DNA from: Amycolatopsis jejuensis
GTDB taxonomy: Bacteria; Actinomycetota; Actinomycetes; Mycobacteriales; Pseudonocardiaceae
Assembly: GCF_000717335.1 (NCBI RefSeq)
Contig: NZ_JNYZ01000005.1
Coordinates: 124,001 to 188,000, forward strand
Length of the DNA: 64,000 nucleotides
Reading direction: 5' to 3'
The translations under genes and the position numbers were made by a program. The notes beneath the pieces are model-generated. The model did not search any database. It was given only the letters and a program-made list of their open reading frames with translations, and had not been told where the DNA came from. This document shows positions 25,853 through 35,350 of the stretch, one piece after another (the stretch's first letter is position 1; every line of letters begins with the position of its first letter).

Positions 25853-26721
25853 TTCTCGGCCACCTTCCGCTCGATGAAGAACTGTCCCACCGAAAGCACG
25901 ATGACCACCGCGAGGTACCAGATCGTGGCCACCAAGAGCAATTCGATCGTGCGGTAGTTCAGCCCGGAAATGTTCATCACCTGGGTGAGCAGGTCGCCAC
26001 CGGCGATCACCGAGACGATCGACGTGGCCTTGAGAAGGCTGATCAGCTGGTTGCCGGTCGGCGGGACGATCACGCGCCACGCCTGCGGGATCACGATCCG
26101 GCGGAACGTCTGCGACCCGGTCATCCCGAGTGCCTTCGCCGCCTGCCGCTGTCCTCTTGCGACAGACAGCAGGCCGCCCCGGATGATTTCCGCCATGTAC
26201 GCCGATTCCGCCAGCCCCAGCCCCATCACCGACGCGATGAACGGCGTGACGAGCGAAGACGTGCTGACCGAAAAGAACTCGACACTGGTGAACGGAATAC
26301 CGATGGTGATCGTTTTGACGAAAAGGCCGATGTTCCCCCAGAAAATCACCTGGACGATCATCGGCACCCCGCGCAGCAGGAAGATGTACAGCGCGGCAAT
26401 GGACTGCATCACGCGGCTGGACGAAACCCGCATCAACGCCACCACCACCGCCAGCACGACCGACAGCGCCATGGCGAGCAGGCTCATCTGCACGGTGGTC
26501 CACAACCCGCCCAGCACCGCCGGGCTGAACAGGAACTGGCCGACCACCGCCCACTGGATGTTGGGGTTGCGGGCCAGCCCCATCAGCACGAGCACGCCGA
26601 TCACGGCCACGACCACGGCGAGCACGCCGCGGCGGTAGTGCCGCAGCGGCCGGACCGGTTTGCGCGTCCTCGGCGACCCGCCGCCCAGAAGCACGTCGTC
26701 CGCGGTACTGCTTTGCGTCAT
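25849..26721 (-). CDS. Polar amino-acid-type ABC transporter permease
   Basis: A 290-residue inner-membrane permease of the HisM/GlnP type. About 45 N-terminal residues precede the first segment ([19 protein letters not shown]). Then come the [24 protein letters not shown] segment, [16 protein letters not shown], and the EAA loop [26 protein letters not shown]. The ORF extends upstream through the substrate-binding gene; ATG 26721 overlapping the upstream stop is the real start. It pairs with the ATPase downstream to move the ligand captured by the lipoprotein. Confidence 0.92.
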   Translation of the reverse strand: MTQSSTADDVLLGGGSPRTRKPVRPLRHYRRGVLAVVVAVIGVLVLMGLARNPNIQWAVVGQFLFSPAVLGGLWTTVQMSLLAMALSVVLAVVVALMRVSSSRVMQSIAALYIFLLRGVPMIVQVIFWGNIGLFVKTITIGIPFTSVEFFSVSTSSLVTPFIASVMGLGLAESAYMAEIIRGGLLSVARGQRQAAKALGMTGSQTFRRIVIPQAWRVIVPPTGNQLISLLKATSIVSVIAGGDLLTQVMNISGLNYRTIELLLVATIWYLAVVIVLSVGQFFIERKVAEK

Positions 26722-27656
26722 TGTTTGGCCCCCACGGGCGTACCGGTGAAGTAGTTGATCCGGATGTCCGCCTCGGGCATCGCGCCGGTCTCGACCCCGT
26801 ACGTCTTGAGGATCTTCAGGTACGTGCCGTTGCGGACGAGTTCGACGAGCGCGCCGTGAATTGCTTTCGTCAGTCCGGTCTGGGATTTCGCGACGGCGAT
26901 CCCGCTCGTGTCGTTTTCCGTGCCCGCCGGGATCGTCGTGAACGCGCCGGCGCTCTGCTTTGCGGCGTACCCGAGGGTAGCGCCGGTGTCCATGTAGCCG
27001 TCGATGTTCCCGGCACGCAAGGAGTTGATCGCGGAATTGACGTCGCGGAACAGCGGGTTGTCGATCGGCTGTTTCCCGGCCTCGACGCACTTGTCGCTGA
27101 ATGCCTTGATCTTCCGCTGCTGGGTGCTGCCCACCGGCGCGGCGATGCGGAGGCCGCAGGCGTCCGGCAGGGCCTTGAGCTGGTGCGGGTTGGCGGTCGG
27201 AATGATCCCCATCTCCGCGCCGCGGTACCAGGACACCAGATCCACCACCGATTTTTCGCGTTCGGCGGTGTCGCTGATCTGGCCCCAGAGCACTTCCACG
27301 GTGCTCGACTGCAGGGCGGGCAGCTGTCCCGGCCAGTCGAGGTTGACGTACTTGAACTCGACCCCGAGCAGGTCGCCGACCGCTTTGGCGAGGTCGGGCG
27401 CGGTGCCGGTGACGCGGCTGCCGTTGTCGACCACCATCACCGTCGGCGCGAAGTTGAACATCGCCCCGACCCGGACGACGTTCGACTTTTTCACCGAGTC
27501 CGGCAAGAGGTTGCGCAGTTCCTGGTTGACGGGTGCCGTGCTGGACGCGGGACCCGATCCGGCGGCATTGCCACCGGAACAGGCGGCCAGTGCGAAGGCG
27601 CACGCGGCCAGAGCGGTCCATCGAGCGGCGGGGCGGGGTTTCGTCGAGAGCTTCAT
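26718..27656 (-). CDS. Extracellular solute-binding lipoprotein, family 3
   Basis: A 312-residue substrate-binding lipoprotein with signal peptide [26 protein letters not shown] and lipobox LAAC|S. The mature part is a family 3 bilobed receptor, with [37 protein letters not shown] near the N-terminus and [18 protein letters not shown] hinge sequence. Ligands of this family are amino acids and small cationic or zwitterionic compounds. It is the first gene of the SBP-permease-ATPase operon and is divergent from the second Fe-S protein; operator site B lies between, so the importer probably belongs to the catabolic regulon and may take up its substrate. Confidence 0.9.
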   Translation of the reverse strand: MKLSTKPRPAARWTALAACAFALAACSGGNAAGSGPASSTAPVNQELRNLLPDSVKKSNVVRVGAMFNFAPTVMVVDNGSRVTGTAPDLAKAVGDLLGVEFKYVNLDWPGQLPALQSSTVEVLWGQISDTAEREKSVVDLVSWYRGAEMGIIPTANPHQLKALPDACGLRIAAPVGSTQQRKIKAFSDKCVEAGKQPIDNPLFRDVNSAINSLRAGNIDGYMDTGATLGYAAKQSAGAFTTIPAGTENDTSGIAVAKSQTGLTKAIHGALVELVRNGTYLKILKTYGVETGAMPEADIRINYFTGTPVGAKQ

Positions 27657-27761
27657 TGCTTTCTCCCCTCAGCGGGCCGAAGCCGCTGGATCGGGTGCCA
27701 TCCGGAAGGGCCGGCGGGCCGTCTGGCCGGGACGGAAACCGCCGGACCGTCGCGATCGCAG

Positions 27762-27817
27762 AACTATAGTGCGCGCCGTAGAGACTCGCAATATCCACTA
27801 TGGTGCTTACTATGGTG
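27762..27817. promoter_or_regulatory. Operator site B
   Basis: AACTATAGTG (27762-27771, containing the perfect 8-bp palindrome ACTATAGT), CACTATGGTG (27796-27805) and TACTATGGTG (27808-27817). The last two start 12 bp apart, as at the other sites. A degenerate partner of the first copy may lie 12 bp on at 27774. The site is in the 182-bp space between the divergent ABC importer and the second Fe-S protein gene, 11 bp before the latter's Shine-Dalgarno sequence. Confidence 0.75.
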
Positions 27818-27838
27818 TTCCGTATCTGAGGAGGTCCT

Positions 27839-29104
27839 GTGGCAGAGCCGACCAGAGAGTCAGGGAGAGCGCGAGCCGGTACGTCGGGCCCGCCGGGCAG
27901 GCTGCGGTTCGCCGTGCAGTACCTGGCCTACCGCGTGTTCTCCGCCCGCCGCCTTGCCGTGCTCGCGCGGTTCCTGCCCGCCCGCAGCGCGGTGCTGCGC
28001 GAGCGTTACCCACTTGGGATGCAAGCCCCCGAATTCGCGCGGCAGGTGCCGGCCGACCTGCGGAGCGTGGCCGGGATCGAGAAGGATCCGGCAGCCGAGG
28101 CCGAGGCAGCCCGCGAACCGCTGCGGAGCCTGTTCGACCGCTGGCCGGAGGCCGACGAGCACATCCACCGGGTCGGCTGGCGCAACTTCCTCCGGATGGA
28201 GCCGGTGATCCGGGAGACCCAGCGGCGGGTGCTCGCGCTGAACTCGCGTGGGCCGGTCACCGCGCCCGCGCCGGACGACGATCCCGAGCAGCTGACCAAG
28301 GACGTGCTCGAGTACGCCCACAGCGTCGGCCTGCCGATCGTCGGCGTCGCCGAGTACGACGAGAAGTACGCCTTCGAACCCCGGCGCGGCAATGAGGTCG
28401 GCGATCGCGTGGTGGTGTGTTTTGCCGAGCAGGAATACGAGGTGACTCAATCGTTGCCCAGCCTGGCCGCTTATCACGCGGCGTTCTCGACCGTCGCGGA
28501 AGTTTACCGGCGGACTGAGCTGGTCACCGAGTATCTCCGGGCGCGCGGCTATCGGGCCCGGCTGAACAACACCGAGGACCAGGGGGTGGTGATTGCTTAT
28601 GCGGTCCAGGCTGGTCTCGGGCAGCTCGGCCTCAACGGGCAGCTGCTGACCCCGCAGTTCGGTTCGCGGTGCCGTCCGTGCACGATCAGCACGAATGCGC
28701 CGCTGGTGTTCGGGAAGCCGGTCGACTACGGTATTCCGCGGATCTGCGACGAATGCAAGATCTGTGTCCGGCGATGCCCGTCCGGGGCGATTCCGGCGCG
28801 GAAAGCCGTGCATCGCGGGGTGTACAAAGCGAAAATCGACCCGGCGCGCTGTGTCCCGGTGGTGGCCGCCGCACACGGGTGTGCGGTGTGCATGAAGGTG
28901 TGCCCGATCCAGAAATACGGGCTGGACGCGGTACTCGGCGAATGGGAACGCTCGGGAACCGTGCTGGGCAAGGGAACCGACGACCTCGAAGGCTATTGGT
29001 TCGACGGCGAGTACTTCGGCGCCCGGAAACGGCCCAAGATTCCGCAGGTATGGCTCGAACTCGGGCCCACGGTGTACGCGGAGCCGCCCCGCGACCGCCG
29101 ATGA
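27839..29104 (+). CDS. Reductive dehalogenase/QueG-like protein with two [4Fe-4S] clusters (compact paralogue)
   Basis: A 421-residue paralogue of the protein at 8603 without the low-complexity insertions. It shares EHIHRVGWRNFLRMEPVIRETQRR, the GLPIVGVAEYD segment, QAGLGQLGLNGQLLTPQFGSRC and both cluster motifs: CDECKICVRRCPSGAIP and C-x9-C-AVC-MKVCP. The same architecture is found in RdhA and QueG, where a cobalamin sits over the cluster domain. No Tat signal or membrane segment is seen. GTG start at 27839 with GAGGAGG four bases upstream. The cluster spacing and the GRCPSGAIPARKAVHRG-type context are very close to the paralogue, so the two may form a heteromer or act on related substrates. 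Confidence 0.78.
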   Translation: MAEPTRESGRARAGTSGPPGRLRFAVQYLAYRVFSARRLAVLARFLPARSAVLRERYPLGMQAPEFARQVPADLRSVAGIEKDPAAEAEAAREPLRSLFDRWPEADEHIHRVGWRNFLRMEPVIRETQRRVLALNSRGPVTAPAPDDDPEQLTKDVLEYAHSVGLPIVGVAEYDEKYAFEPRRGNEVGDRVVVCFAEQEYEVTQSLPSLAAYHAAFSTVAEVYRRTELVTEYLRARGYRARLNNTEDQGVVIAYAVQAGLGQLGLNGQLLTPQFGSRCRPCTISTNAPLVFGKPVDYGIPRICDECKICVRRCPSGAIPARKAVHRGVYKAKIDPARCVPVVAAAHGCAVCMKVCPIQKYGLDAVLGEWERSGTVLGKGTDDLEGYWFDGEYFGARKRPKIPQVWLELGPTVYAEPPRDRR

Positions 29105-29143
29105 CCACTGGTACCGGGCCGTTCGGCGGCCCGGTACCGGTGG
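29105..29143. terminator. Bidirectional hairpin terminator
   Basis: A 17-bp arm at 29105-29121 (CCACTGGTACCGGGCCG) pairs with 29127-29143 with a single mismatch, around a 5-base loop TTCGG. It fills the 41-bp gap between the convergent Fe-S gene and TcuA-like gene, starting right after the stop of the former. Confidence 0.8.
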
Positions 29144-29145
29144 GG

Positions 29146-30618
29146 TCAGCCGGCCGCGTTCGTCCCGGCAATACGGCCGAAAACCGCGCCGTTGGTGAGC
29201 CCGGAGCCGCCGGGGTAATTACCGTAGAAGATCCCGCCGACGAGTTCCCCGCACGCGTAGAGACCGGGAATCGGGTCGCCGTTTTCGTCCAGTACCTCGG
29301 CGCCGGTGGAGATCCGCACGCCGCCGAAGGTGAAGGTGAGTCCACAGGTCACCTGGTATGCAGTGAACGGCGGCTCGTCGATCGGGTTGGCCCAGTTCGA
29401 TTTGCCGACCGCCAGCCCTTCGGTGCCGCGGCCGTCCTTCCGGTTGGGGTCGAACGGGATTTCCATGCGGACCGCGGCGTTGTATTCCTCGACGGTCCGC
29501 ACGAATTGCGATGCGTCGATGCCTTCCATCCGCCCGGCCAGTTCCGCCAGGGTCTGCCCGGTCGCTTTGGTGACCTCCTTGATCCGGTACTCGTCCCGCA
29601 GCAGATGCTCGACCTTGCGATCGAAGACCTGCCACGCCGTCTGCCCCGGCTGCGCGAGGATGGCCCGGCCGTATTTGGCGTAGGTGAAATTCCGGAAATC
29701 CGCGCCCTCGTCGAGGAAACGCCGGCCGTCGGCATTGACCACGATGGAGAACGGGTAGCTGTGCTTCTGGAAGCCGTCGCCCACGGCGAGATCGCCGAAT
29801 GCGGGTGCATTGTGGTCCCAGGCCACCGCGTGCGCACCCGACCAGTTTCCCCACGACACCGCGCCCGCCGCCAGCGCCATCCGGATTCCGTCGCCGGTGT
29901 TGAACCGGGTCCCGCGCACTTTTGCCAGGTCCCAGCCGGGGCCGAGATAACGGGTGCGCCATTCCGTGTTGGCCTGGAATCCGCCGGACGCCAGTACGAC
30001 GGCACCGGCGCGAATGTCGGTCTCCTCGGCTCCGCTGCGTACCCGTACCCCGGTGACGGCCTGCTTTTCCGTGTGGAGGGAAACGGCGCGCGTGTCGTAC
30101 GCAATTGTGATTCCCGCCGATTCCGCTGCCCGGCTCAGGCTTTCGACGAGTCCGGGACCACCGCCGACGACCTCGAGCGTGAGCCCGCCCCAGAAGGTGA
30201 ACCGGCCGTCCACTTTGAACGCTTGCCTGCCGTAGATCGGCGCGAACCGCACGCGGTGCGAGCGCATCCACTTGAGCGTCTCGAAACTCCGGCTGACCAG
30301 CAGGTCGGCGAGGTCCGGATCGGTCCGGTAATCGGTCACGCGCGCGAGGTCGGCGAGGAACTTGTCCTCGGGATAGGACCCGAAATCGGTGATCTCGAGC
30401 TGTTCGGGGGACAGGTCGGGGACGAGTTCGGTGATGTCTTCGGCGCCGCGGTAGGCGACCCGCATCGCCCCCGCGGTGAAGGCCGTGTTCCCGCCGCGTT
30501 CGGCTTCCGGCGCGCGCTCCAGGACGAGCACGGAGGCCCCGCGTTCGCGGGCGGCGAGGGCAGCGCAGAGCGCCGCGTTTCCGGCTCCGACCACGACGAC
30601 GTCATAGCGATCTTCCAC
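29146..30618 (-). CDS. FAD-dependent dehydrogenase, fumarate reductase/tricarballylate dehydrogenase (TcuA)-like
   Basis: A 490-residue flavoprotein of the succinate dehydrogenase/fumarate reductase flavoprotein superfamily. The FAD motif DVVVVGAGNAALCAALAARERGASVLVLERAP is at the N-terminus, followed by RGGNTAFTAG and RFLDEGADFRNFTYAKYGR. The C-terminus has GLYACGELVGGIFYGNYPGGSGLTNGAVFGRIAG. GAGNAALCAAL and ERGGNTAF are typical of TcuA-like tricarballylate dehydrogenases, which form a C=C bond next to carboxylates. The ORF runs to 31113 without a real domain; the GTG at 30618, preceded by GGAAGGTGGAG, starts the protein. Divergent from the aminotransferase, with operator site C between. Confidence 0.85.
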   Translation of the reverse strand: MEDRYDVVVVGAGNAALCAALAARERGASVLVLERAPEAERGGNTAFTAGAMRVAYRGAEDITELVPDLSPEQLEITDFGSYPEDKFLADLARVTDYRTDPDLADLLVSRSFETLKWMRSHRVRFAPIYGRQAFKVDGRFTFWGGLTLEVVGGGPGLVESLSRAAESAGITIAYDTRAVSLHTEKQAVTGVRVRSGAEETDIRAGAVVLASGGFQANTEWRTRYLGPGWDLAKVRGTRFNTGDGIRMALAAGAVSWGNWSGAHAVAWDHNAPAFGDLAVGDGFQKHSYPFSIVVNADGRRFLDEGADFRNFTYAKYGRAILAQPGQTAWQVFDRKVEHLLRDEYRIKEVTKATGQTLAELAGRMEGIDASQFVRTVEEYNAAVRMEIPFDPNRKDGRGTEGLAVGKSNWANPIDEPPFTAYQVTCGLTFTFGGVRISTGAEVLDENGDPIPGLYACGELVGGIFYGNYPGGSGLTNGAVFGRIAGTNAAG

Positions 30619-30642
30619 TATCGCTCCACCTTCCGGACTGAG

Positions 30643-30687
30643 CACTACAGTGTCTTGCCAGCTTTCACTATGGCAAGTACTGTAGCA
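30643..30687. promoter_or_regulatory. Operator site C
   Basis: CACTACAGTG (30643-30652), CACTATGGCA (30666-30675) and TACTGTAGCA (30678-30687). The last two start 12 bp apart. The first is identical to the central copy of site A and to site F. The site lies in the 112-bp divergent promoter of the TcuA-like gene and the aminotransferase operon. Confidence 0.75.
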
Positions 30688-30730
30688 GTCGCAACACTGC
30701 CGGGAACGGCCCAGACGAGGGAGTCGGCCA

Positions 30731-31894
30731 GTGAGCCCGTCCATTGCGAGACACATCAGCGCCGCCCCCACGTCCGGGGTCCGGGACATCGCCGCGCGCG
30801 TCGCGAGCCTGCCGGACTGCATCCGGCTCGAGGTCGGGCAGCCGGATTTCCGTACCCCGCAACACATTTGCGACGCCGCGAAGCGGGCGATCGACGAGGG
30901 GCGGCACGGATACACGCCCACCCAGGGCATCGGTGAACTGCGCGAGCTGATCGCCGCCAAGGTCGCGAAGGTCAACGACCTCACCATCGAACCGGAGCAG
31001 GTGCTGCTCGGCAACGGGGGCACCAGCCTGCTCGCCGACGCGGTGCTCGCCACCTGCGAACCCGGCGACGAGGTACTGATCCCGGACCCGTATTGGCCGA
31101 CGCTGCGCACCATTCTCGCGGTGGCGGGCGCTCGCGCGGTGCGGTATTCCTGCCGTCCGGAATGGGATTACCAGCCGGATCTCGATCAGCTGCGCGACGG
31201 CGTGACCCCGCGGACCAAAGCAATCGTGGTGAACAGCCCCAACAATCCGACCGGCGCGGTGTATCCGGCTTCGACGCTGGCCGCGATCGGGGAAATTGCC
31301 GCCGCGCACGGGCTTTGGGTGATCAGCGACGAATGCTACGACCAGATCGTGGCTCCGCCGAGCACCGTCGCGCCGAGCATGGCGACGTTCGCCGACCCGG
31401 ACCGGGTGATCACGGCGATGGCGTTCAGCAAGACCTATGCGATGACCGGTTGGCGGATCGGGTACGGATTCGCGACGACAGAAGCGGTTTCGCAGATGCT
31501 GAAGGTGGCGGACGCGCACAATTCGTGCATCAACACGATCAGCCAGCTGGCCGCGATCGAGGCGCTCACCGGACCGCAGGACGCGGTGGTGACGATGAAT
31601 ACGGCGTACCGCGCGCGAGCTGAGCTGGCGCATCGCGAACTCGAAGCGCTCGGGATTCCGCACAACCGTCCCGACGGGGCGTTCTACCTGCTGGCCGACA
31701 TTTCCGCATCCCATTTCGGTTCGGCCGCCTTCTCTGCCGCACTGCTGCGGGATCATTCCGTCGCGGTCACGCCGGGCAGCGCGTTCGGCTCGGTCAGCGA
31801 AAAGGCAGTACGGATCAGCCTGGCGTCGAGTGAGGCCGACCTCGTCGAGGGCATCCACCGGATCGGCAAGCTCGTCGAGGCATTCGCCCGGTGA
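30731..31894 (+). CDS. Class I/II PLP-dependent aminotransferase
   Basis: A 387-residue fold-type I aminotransferase. It has IRLEVGQPDFRTPQHI at the N-terminus, GYTPTQGIGELRELIA, NSPNNPTGAVY, DECYDQIV and the Schiff-base lysine in AFSKTYAMTGWRIGYG. The C-terminal Arg for the substrate carboxylate is probably in AVRISLASSEADL. It should move an amino group between an amino acid or amine and 2-oxoglutarate or pyruvate. GTG start with GAGGGAG seven bases upstream. First gene of a five-gene plus-strand operon (aminotransferase, ALDH, HpaB2, flavin reductase, M20 hydrolase); the coupling with an aldehyde dehydrogenase suggests amine to aldehyde or oxo acid to acid. Confidence 0.92.
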   Translation: MSPSIARHISAAPTSGVRDIAARVASLPDCIRLEVGQPDFRTPQHICDAAKRAIDEGRHGYTPTQGIGELRELIAAKVAKVNDLTIEPEQVLLGNGGTSLLADAVLATCEPGDEVLIPDPYWPTLRTILAVAGARAVRYSCRPEWDYQPDLDQLRDGVTPRTKAIVVNSPNNPTGAVYPASTLAAIGEIAAAHGLWVISDECYDQIVAPPSTVAPSMATFADPDRVITAMAFSKTYAMTGWRIGYGFATTEAVSQMLKVADAHNSCINTISQLAAIEALTGPQDAVVTMNTAYRARAELAHRELEALGIPHNRPDGAFYLLADISASHFGSAAFSAALLRDHSVAVTPGSAFGSVSEKAVRISLASSEADLVEGIHRIGKLVEAFAR

Positions 31895-31914
31895 ACGGAG
31901 GAGAGGCGGTACCC

Positions 31915-33393
31915 ATGACAGCAGCTCTGGATTTCCTTGCCAGCAAACCGGGTCTGCTGATCGGTGGCGAGTTCGCCGCCGCGCAGGACGGCCGCACGTT
32001 CGACACGATCAACCCGTCCACCGGGCAGGTACTGTCCACTGTGCCCAGAGCCGGACAGGCCGATGTGGACAGTGCGGTCCGCGCCGCAAGGGCCGCCTTC
32101 GACCCGGGTTCGCCGTGGCGGCGGACGAGTCCGGCCGAGCGGGGACGGCTGCTGCACCGGATCGGTGACCTGATTCTCGAACACGCCGAGGAACTGGCGA
32201 CCCTCGAAGCACTCGACAGCGGCAAGGTCATCACCGTCGCGCGTTCGTCCGACGTGGTGCTGGCGGCCAACATGTTCCACTACATGGCCGGCTGGGCGAC
32301 GAAGGTCGAGGGCTCGACCATCCCGTTCTCGATGTCCGCTCCGGACGAGCATTTGGCCTACACGGAAATGGAACCGGTCGGCGTCGTCGCCGGGATCATC
32401 CCGTGGAACTTCCCGCTGGTGATGGCGTCGTGGAAGGTGGCGCCCGCACTGGCCACCGGTTGTGCCGTGATCCTGAAACCGGCCGAGGAAACGCCGTTGT
32501 CGGCCTTGCGGCTGGGACAACTGGTCACCGAAGCCGGTCTTCCGCCCGGGGTCGTGAACGTGCTCACCGGTTACGGGCACGAGGCCGGGGCGGCGCTGGC
32601 GGAGCATCCCGGGGTGAACAAGGTCGCGTTCACCGGGTCGACCGAGGTCGGGAAGCGCGTGCTCGGTGCCGCGAGGGGGAACCTGAAGCGGGTCACGCTG
32701 GAACTGGGCGGTAAATCGCCGAACATCGTCTTCGATGACGCTGATCTGGACATCGCCATTCCCTTTGCCGCCCAAGGAATCTTCTTCCATCAAGGGCAAT
32801 GCTGCAATGCCGGGTCGCGCCTGTTCGTGCACCGCAAGGTGTTCGACGAGGTCGTGGCCGGGATTGCGGAAATCGCCGCAGGGTACCGGATCGGTGATGC
32901 ACTCGACGAGGAATCGACCATGGGCCCGCTGGTTTCGGCCGGGCACCTGGAGCGCGTGCTCGGTTACCTGGAATCCGGCCAGTCGGAGGGGGCGACCGCA
33001 GTCACCGGTGGGGATCGTGGCGCCGGGCCGGGGTATTTCCTGGAACCCACGATCCTCACCGGCACCACGCCCGAAATGAAGGTGGTGCGCGAGGAGATCT
33101 TCGGCCCGGTCGTCGCCGCCATTCCCTTCGACGATCCGGACGAGCTCGTCACCGCCGCCAACAACACACCGTACGGCCTCGCTGCCGGAATCTTCACGCG
33201 AGACCTGGCGAAAGCGCATCGCACGGCGCGGGCCTTGCAGGCGGGTACCGTGTGGATCAACACCTACGGCGCCTTCGATGCGGCAATTCCGTTCGGCGGG
33301 TTCAAGGAATCCGGCTGGGGCCGGGAAATGGGCCGCGCTGTCCTCGACAACTACCTCGAAACGAAGTCTGTCGTGATCCGATTGGCCCCGTGA
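31915..33393 (+). CDS. NAD(P)+-dependent aldehyde dehydrogenase
   Basis: A 492-residue aldehyde dehydrogenase. Cofactor motif GIIPWNFPLVMASWK, FTGSTEVGKRV, the general-base Glu in TLELGGKSPNIV, the nucleophile Cys in FHQGQCCNAGSRL and the C-terminal EEIFGPVV and PFGGFKESGWGREMG are all present, so the enzyme is intact. It should oxidise an aldehyde made by the pathway (possibly by the aminotransferase) to a carboxylate. The frame begins at a GTG overlapping the aminotransferase, but ATG 31915 after GGAGGAGAGG is the credible start. The HpaB2 start overlaps its stop by one base. Confidence 0.95.
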   Translation: MTAALDFLASKPGLLIGGEFAAAQDGRTFDTINPSTGQVLSTVPRAGQADVDSAVRAARAAFDPGSPWRRTSPAERGRLLHRIGDLILEHAEELATLEALDSGKVITVARSSDVVLAANMFHYMAGWATKVEGSTIPFSMSAPDEHLAYTEMEPVGVVAGIIPWNFPLVMASWKVAPALATGCAVILKPAEETPLSALRLGQLVTEAGLPPGVVNVLTGYGHEAGAALAEHPGVNKVAFTGSTEVGKRVLGAARGNLKRVTLELGGKSPNIVFDDADLDIAIPFAAQGIFFHQGQCCNAGSRLFVHRKVFDEVVAGIAEIAAGYRIGDALDEESTMGPLVSAGHLERVLGYLESGQSEGATAVTGGDRGAGPGYFLEPTILTGTTPEMKVVREEIFGPVVAAIPFDDPDELVTAANNTPYGLAAGIFTRDLAKAHRTARALQAGTVWINTYGAFDAAIPFGGFKESGWGREMGRAVLDNYLETKSVVIRLAP

Positions 33394-34826
33394 TGAGGAC
33401 CGGCGCGCATTACCGGAAGTCGTTGCAGGACGGGCGAAGCGTGTACGTCGATGGCCGTCCGGTTTCGGATGTCACCACCGATCCCGAGCTGGCTCCCGTG
33501 GTCTCGGCGGTGGCGGGGATGTACGACTATGCCGGCGACCATCCCGACGAGATGGTGACGGTGGCCGACGAGACCGGCCGGGACGCGCTCGCGCCGCTCA
33601 CCGTCGCGCGGTCGCCGGAGCAGCTCGCGAAGAGAACACGCGCGATGACGGCTTGGGCAGAGCTGACCGGCGGCTGGCTCACCCGCACCCCGGACCACGT
33701 CGCGGCCATCCTCGGCGGCCTGGCGAGTTGTGCGGAGATCTTCGACGAGGGCTCGCGGCCGCTTGGGCGGAACGTGCGCACGTGGTACCAGCGGGTGCTC
33801 GACGAAGCACTCTACGTGACCTATGCGAGTGTTCCGCCGCCCGCGCAGGTCCCGCGGACGGTCGATGAAACCGGCACCTATGCGCAGGTCCACCGCACCG
33901 GCGAAGACGCGCACGGCATCCGCGTCAGCGGCGCGCTCGTACCGGGTGCCGCCGCGGCCGTGTCGGATGTGCTGTTCCTGACCAGCGTGAACCCGCTGAC
34001 CCCGGACGACGGCGAGCTGGCGCTGGCGTTCGTGGTGCCGGTGGCGACGCCGGGGGTCCGGATCCACTGCCGCCCGGCGTACCGGCGGGGCGCCGACGAG
34101 CCGCTGGCCGGGCGTTTCGACGAGCTTGACGCGCTGGTGGTGCTCGAGGACGTGGCGGTGCCGTGGGAGAACGTGTTCGTGTGCGGCGATCTCGGCGCGT
34201 GGGAGTCGCAGTTCCGCCGGACGCCCGGATTCCTGCTGGCCAAGCATCAGAACCTGGTCCGGCTGACGGTCAAATCGAGAATGCTCGCCGGACTCGCGAA
34301 ACGGCTGTGCGAGCTCAAGGAGAACGACGGCCTGGTCCGGTCGGTCGAGCTGCTCGGTGAGATCGGCGCGCTGGCGGCGCTCACCGAAGCGTCGATGGTC
34401 GCGGCTGAGGCGCAGGCCGTGCGGCTCCCCGGCTCGGACGTGCTGTGCCCGGCCCCGCACCACCTCACCGCGGGGGTGTTGCACCAGGTCACGGCGTATC
34501 CGCGCGCGGTGCAGATCATCCGGGAACTGGCCGGTGGCGAGGTTCTCGACCTTCCTCGCGCGCACGACCTCGCCGACGCGGTCGCGCAGCGTGACCTGGA
34601 GAAGTACGGCGCCCCGGCGGGTACCTCATACTCGGACCGGCGGCAGGTGCTCCGGCTGGCGTGGGACTGCTTCGGCTCGGAGTTCGCCGGACGGCAGGTG
34701 CATTTCGAGGCGCTGACCGGCGGGGTCGCGGCGGTGAAGCGGCGGGAGTCGTTCGAGCGGTTCGACTTCGGGCCCGGGCTGGAGCTGGTCGGCCGGTTGC
34801 TGGCGGAGGTGGCGGATGAGCACTGA
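33393..34826 (+). CDS. HpaB-family flavin-dependent monooxygenase, oxygenase component (second copy)
   Basis: A 477-residue HpaB-like protein, about 45 residues shorter than the one at 20177 and clearly divergent. It starts MRTGAHYRKSLQDGRSVYVDGRPVSDVTTDPELAPVV, then has the family segments WAELTGGWLTRTPDHVAAIL, VLEDVAVPWENVFVCGD and WDCFGSEFAGRQVHFEALTG. The pattern SLQDGRSVYVDG is found in the 4-hydroxyphenylacetate/pyrrole-2-carboxylate hydroxylase group. The frame reaches 33252 inside the ALDH gene; ATG 33393 (TGATG overlap) is right. It overlaps the flavin reductase by 11 nt, so the pair forms a second two-component monooxygenase on a different substrate or step. Confidence 0.9.
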   Translation: MRTGAHYRKSLQDGRSVYVDGRPVSDVTTDPELAPVVSAVAGMYDYAGDHPDEMVTVADETGRDALAPLTVARSPEQLAKRTRAMTAWAELTGGWLTRTPDHVAAILGGLASCAEIFDEGSRPLGRNVRTWYQRVLDEALYVTYASVPPPAQVPRTVDETGTYAQVHRTGEDAHGIRVSGALVPGAAAAVSDVLFLTSVNPLTPDDGELALAFVVPVATPGVRIHCRPAYRRGADEPLAGRFDELDALVVLEDVAVPWENVFVCGDLGAWESQFRRTPGFLLAKHQNLVRLTVKSRMLAGLAKRLCELKENDGLVRSVELLGEIGALAALTEASMVAAEAQAVRLPGSDVLCPAPHHLTAGVLHQVTAYPRAVQIIRELAGGEVLDLPRAHDLADAVAQRDLEKYGAPAGTSYSDRRQVLRLAWDCFGSEFAGRQVHFEALTGGVAAVKRRESFERFDFGPGLELVGRLLAEVADEH

Positions 34827-35328
34827 CGAATCCGTCGCGCCGGTTGCCATGCGGAAGGCGATGGGGGTTTTCGCCACCGGCGTCGTCGTGATCACCACCG
34901 CCCATGACGGGCAGCGGTTCGGGATGACGGCGAATTCCTTGACGTCGGTTTCGCTGGACCCGCCGTTGTTGCTCGCGTGTTTTCAAACGAATTCGGCGAC
35001 CGCCGCGGCGATTGAAGCACGGGGTGCATTCGTGGTGAATTTCCTGTCCGAGCGGCAGCAAGCGGTCTCGCGATTGTTTGCGCAGTCGAAGACCGACCCG
35101 TGGGACGGACTGGCCCCGGAGTACGTGGACGGCGATCTCCCGGTGGTCCCGAAGTCGCTGTGCTGGACGCGTTGTGACCTGCATTCGTCCACTGTGGCCG
35201 GTGACCACACCGTCCTGTTCGGACGCGTGGTGGACGCCGTGCACCGGGAGGGGATTCCTCTCGTCTTCTATCGGGGTGCGTACCACAAAATGTCGCCGGA
35301 CGGGGTCGATGCGGGATGGTTCTGGTGA
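34816..35328 (+). CDS. Flavin reductase-like protein, partner of HpaB2
   Basis: A 170-residue flavin reductase domain protein: MRKAMGVFATGVVVITTAHDGQRFGMTANSLTSVSLDPPLLLACF, ARGAFVVNFLSERQ and DHTVLFGRVVDAV. It provides reduced flavin to the upstream HpaB-like oxygenase, with which it overlaps, and possibly to the HsaA-like flavoprotein at 40976, which has no reductase of its own nearby. Confidence 0.92.
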   Translation: MSTDESVAPVAMRKAMGVFATGVVVITTAHDGQRFGMTANSLTSVSLDPPLLLACFQTNSATAAAIEARGAFVVNFLSERQQAVSRLFAQSKTDPWDGLAPEYVDGDLPVVPKSLCWTRCDLHSSTVAGDHTVLFGRVVDAVHREGIPLVFYRGAYHKMSPDGVDAGWFW

Positions 35329-35350
35329 GGCGTGCAAAAGGAGGGAACCG

